A DNA stretch of 64,000 nucleotides from Rhodopseudomonas palustris JSC-3b. Lineage in GTDB: Bacteria > Pseudomonadota > Alphaproteobacteria > Rhizobiales > Xanthobacteraceae. Below, one piece after another: positions 62,837 to 64,000 of the stretch (position 1 is the stretch's first letter; every line of letters starts with the position of its first letter). The notes below the pieces were generated by a model. The model was given only the letters and a program-made list of their open reading frames with translations. It was not told the origin of the DNA and searched no databases. Where the stretch lies: positions 2,174,386-2,238,385 of the forward strand of contig KI632513.1 of NCBI GenBank assembly GCA_000504425.1, given 5' to 3'. A program made the position numbers and the translations under genes.

Positions 62837-63757
62837 TTATTTGGCGCGCGGGGGCCGCGGCGGCCCATCCACCGCCGGCAGCGATTTCAGATACAGCGCC
62901 ATCGCCTTGCGATCCTCGGCACTGAGCAGCGCGGTGTTGCGGATCACCCGCGCCATCGAGCCGCCCGCAGTGTCGCCCTCCGGGGTCTGTCCGGTCTCGA
63001 GGAAATAAGCGAGATCGTTCTCGCTCCAATCCGCCAGCCCCTTTTGGGTGATGTTCGGCACCCAGCCCTTGCCTTCCGGATTCGGCCCGCCGGCAAAGCG
63101 CTGCGCCGCGATGATGCCGCCGAGCGCATTGCGCGGGCTGTGGCATTCGGCGCAGTGGCCGAGCCCGTTGACCAGATAGGCGCCCCGGTTCCAGGCCGGC
63201 GACTGCGCCGGGTCCGGCGCAAAAGGCTGGTCGTTGAAGAACAACAGCTTCCAGATGCCGATATTGCGGCGGATGTTGAACGGAAACGGCAGCTCATGAT
63301 CGGGCGCCTTGCCGCTGACCGCGGGCAGCGTCTTCAGATAGGCGTACAGATCGCGGGCATCGTCGAGCTTGACCAGGTGATAGGAGCCATAGGGGAACGC
63401 CGGATAGTAATGCGACGCCGCTGGCGAGGTGCCCTTCAGCACCGCGTCGAGAAAATCCCGCTCGCTCCATTTGCCGATGCCGTCACGCGGATCGGACGAG
63501 ATGTTGGGCACATGGAAAGTGCCGAACGGCGAAGGCAGCGCCAGGCCGCCGCCGAGGTGGGTGCGATCGGGCTGCCCCGGCGAGGCGTGGCAGGAGGCGC
63601 AGCCGCCGGCGTTGAACACGGTCTCGCCATTGCCAAGATCGGCGTTGCGCGCCGTCAGTTTGCTGGTGTCGATCATCGCCGGGGCGGTCGCGACCCAATA
63701 GAAGCCAAATCCCAGCAGGGCCGCCACAATGGCGATCGAGAGAATGCGTTTGGTCAC
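62837..63757 (-). CDS. Diheme c-type cytochrome
   Basis: 306 residues with an N-terminal membrane anchor or signal (about 7-27). Two haem sites: GGCASCHASPGQPDR near residue 53 and GHCAECHSPRNALG near residue 200; axial Met candidates lie downstream of each site, but I did not assign them. It resembles the cytochrome subunit of membrane-bound alcohol/aldehyde dehydrogenases (C-type subunit) but has two rather than three haem motifs. Acts in the periplasm as electron carrier. It follows the cytochrome gene at the window edge on the same strand by 132 bases. Confidence 0.9.
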   Translation of the reverse strand: MTKRILSIAIVAALLGFGFYWVATAPAMIDTSKLTARNADLGNGETVFNAGGCASCHASPGQPDRTHLGGGLALPSPFGTFHVPNISSDPRDGIGKWSERDFLDAVLKGTSPAASHYYPAFPYGSYHLVKLDDARDLYAYLKTLPAVSGKAPDHELPFPFNIRRNIGIWKLLFFNDQPFAPDPAQSPAWNRGAYLVNGLGHCAECHSPRNALGGIIAAQRFAGGPNPEGKGWVPNITQKGLADWSENDLAYFLETGQTPEGDTAGGSMARVIRNTALLSAEDRKAMALYLKSLPAVDGPPRPPRAK

Positions 63758-63889
63758 GGCAGCTCCGAACTCAGTTGGCGCGGAGCGGCGCTTGATCAGC
63801 CCGCTCCGCCTCTTGCTCGCTGCAGGGCCAGAGTGATCGCCGCGCCGCCTTGCGCCTCGCCCGGCTGCGCGCCCGTCACCCCGCGCGCG

Positions 63890-64000
63890 TTACAGGTTCT
63901 TTACGCGAAAACCCTCGTGGCAACTGCCGCACTGTTTGGCGATGGTCGGCAGCGTCGCCTTCAGGCTGTCGAGATCCTTGACCTTGCCGGTGGCATCGCT
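63890..64000 (-). CDS. c-type cytochrome, cytochrome c'/c556-like (3' part)
   Basis: Only the last 36 residues are visible, the rest lying past the right edge. They read TLPTIAKQCGSCHEGFRVKNL before TAA at 63890-63892 (21 residues; key part KQCGSCHEGFR): a C-x2-C-H site right at the C-terminus, as in cytochrome c' and c556, where the haem motif ends the four-helix bundle. Probably co-transcribed with the diheme cytochrome downstream. Confidence 0.85.
   Translation of the reverse strand, partial: SDATGKVKDLDSLKATLPTIAKQCGSCHEGFRVKNL

Overview
The window is 64 kb of GC-rich alphaproteobacterial chromosome. It most resembles a budding member of the Rhodopseudomonas/Bradyrhizobium group (family Nitrobacteraceae). 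The reasons are: flagellar regulators found in alphaproteobacteria (FliX, FlaF, FlbT), DksA of the cysteine-poor type, a ferredoxin-NADP reductase that reads like the Rhodopseudomonas enzyme, Rhodobacter-type PmtA, TTAA-N7-TTAA (CtrA-type) sites, and a 2,134-residue protein of the growth-pole-ring (GPR/RgsE) family known from polar-growing Rhizobiales. No tRNA, rRNA, CRISPR array, prophage or intact insertion sequence was seen.

Layout. 1-24 kb is flagellum and chemotaxis: the end of flgH, two chemoreceptors (one cytosolic with a CZB zinc domain, one membrane-bound), a TonB-dependent receptor, a DUF1254 protein, dksA, then fliX, flgI, the rod-binding flgJ/cheL-type gene, an FlgN-like gene, a FlaG-like gene, flaF, flbT, two 740-residue flagellins, flgL, flgK and flgE. 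A textbook sigma-54 promoter precedes flgE (hook and junction operon) and a near-match precedes flgI; a TTAA-N7-TTAA box lies upstream of one flagellin. 25-27 kb holds a bipartite aerotaxis-like receptor (PAS protein overlapping a CZB chemoreceptor). 27-36 kb is mixed housekeeping and stress: MsrB, an FAD oxidoreductase, a SixA-like phosphatase, a universal stress protein, DUF892, a YbhN-like membrane protein and a secreted SGNH hydrolase. 36.7-40.6 kb is a small surface-polysaccharide group of visibly different composition.

40.7-43 kb carries ferredoxin reductase, a thioesterase and a 2Fe-2S ferredoxin. An orphan Hpt protein and the giant GPR-like protein diverge from a shared 376-base region with a perfect TTAA-N7-TTAAC site. 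The giant protein contains fifteen in-register 22-residue repeats and eight 44-residue repeats. It is followed by a strong terminator and an 838-base gene-free island of 23-bp tandem repeats and duplicated/inverted segments. 51-54 kb is an Mla-type lipid transport operon (mlaE, mlaF, mlaD). 54-58 kb has a dipeptide epimerase, an MFS transporter, a large acidic Ala/Pro-rich protein and a serine/threonine dehydratase. 58.9-61.4 kb groups a GT4 glycosyltransferase, an LpxH-like phosphatase and PmtA (membrane lipid biosynthesis). The window ends with thiD, a stand-alone RAM-domain protein and two c-type cytochromes, the last cut by the window edge.

Themes: motility (flagellum plus three chemoreceptors), cell-cycle control (CtrA-type boxes at polar growth and flagellin genes, an Hpt protein) and envelope building (lipid transport, lipid and polysaccharide synthesis, polar growth). 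The GPR-like gene with its Hpt neighbour and shared CtrA-type site is the most interesting part. All assignments come from reading the sequence; no database search was run.
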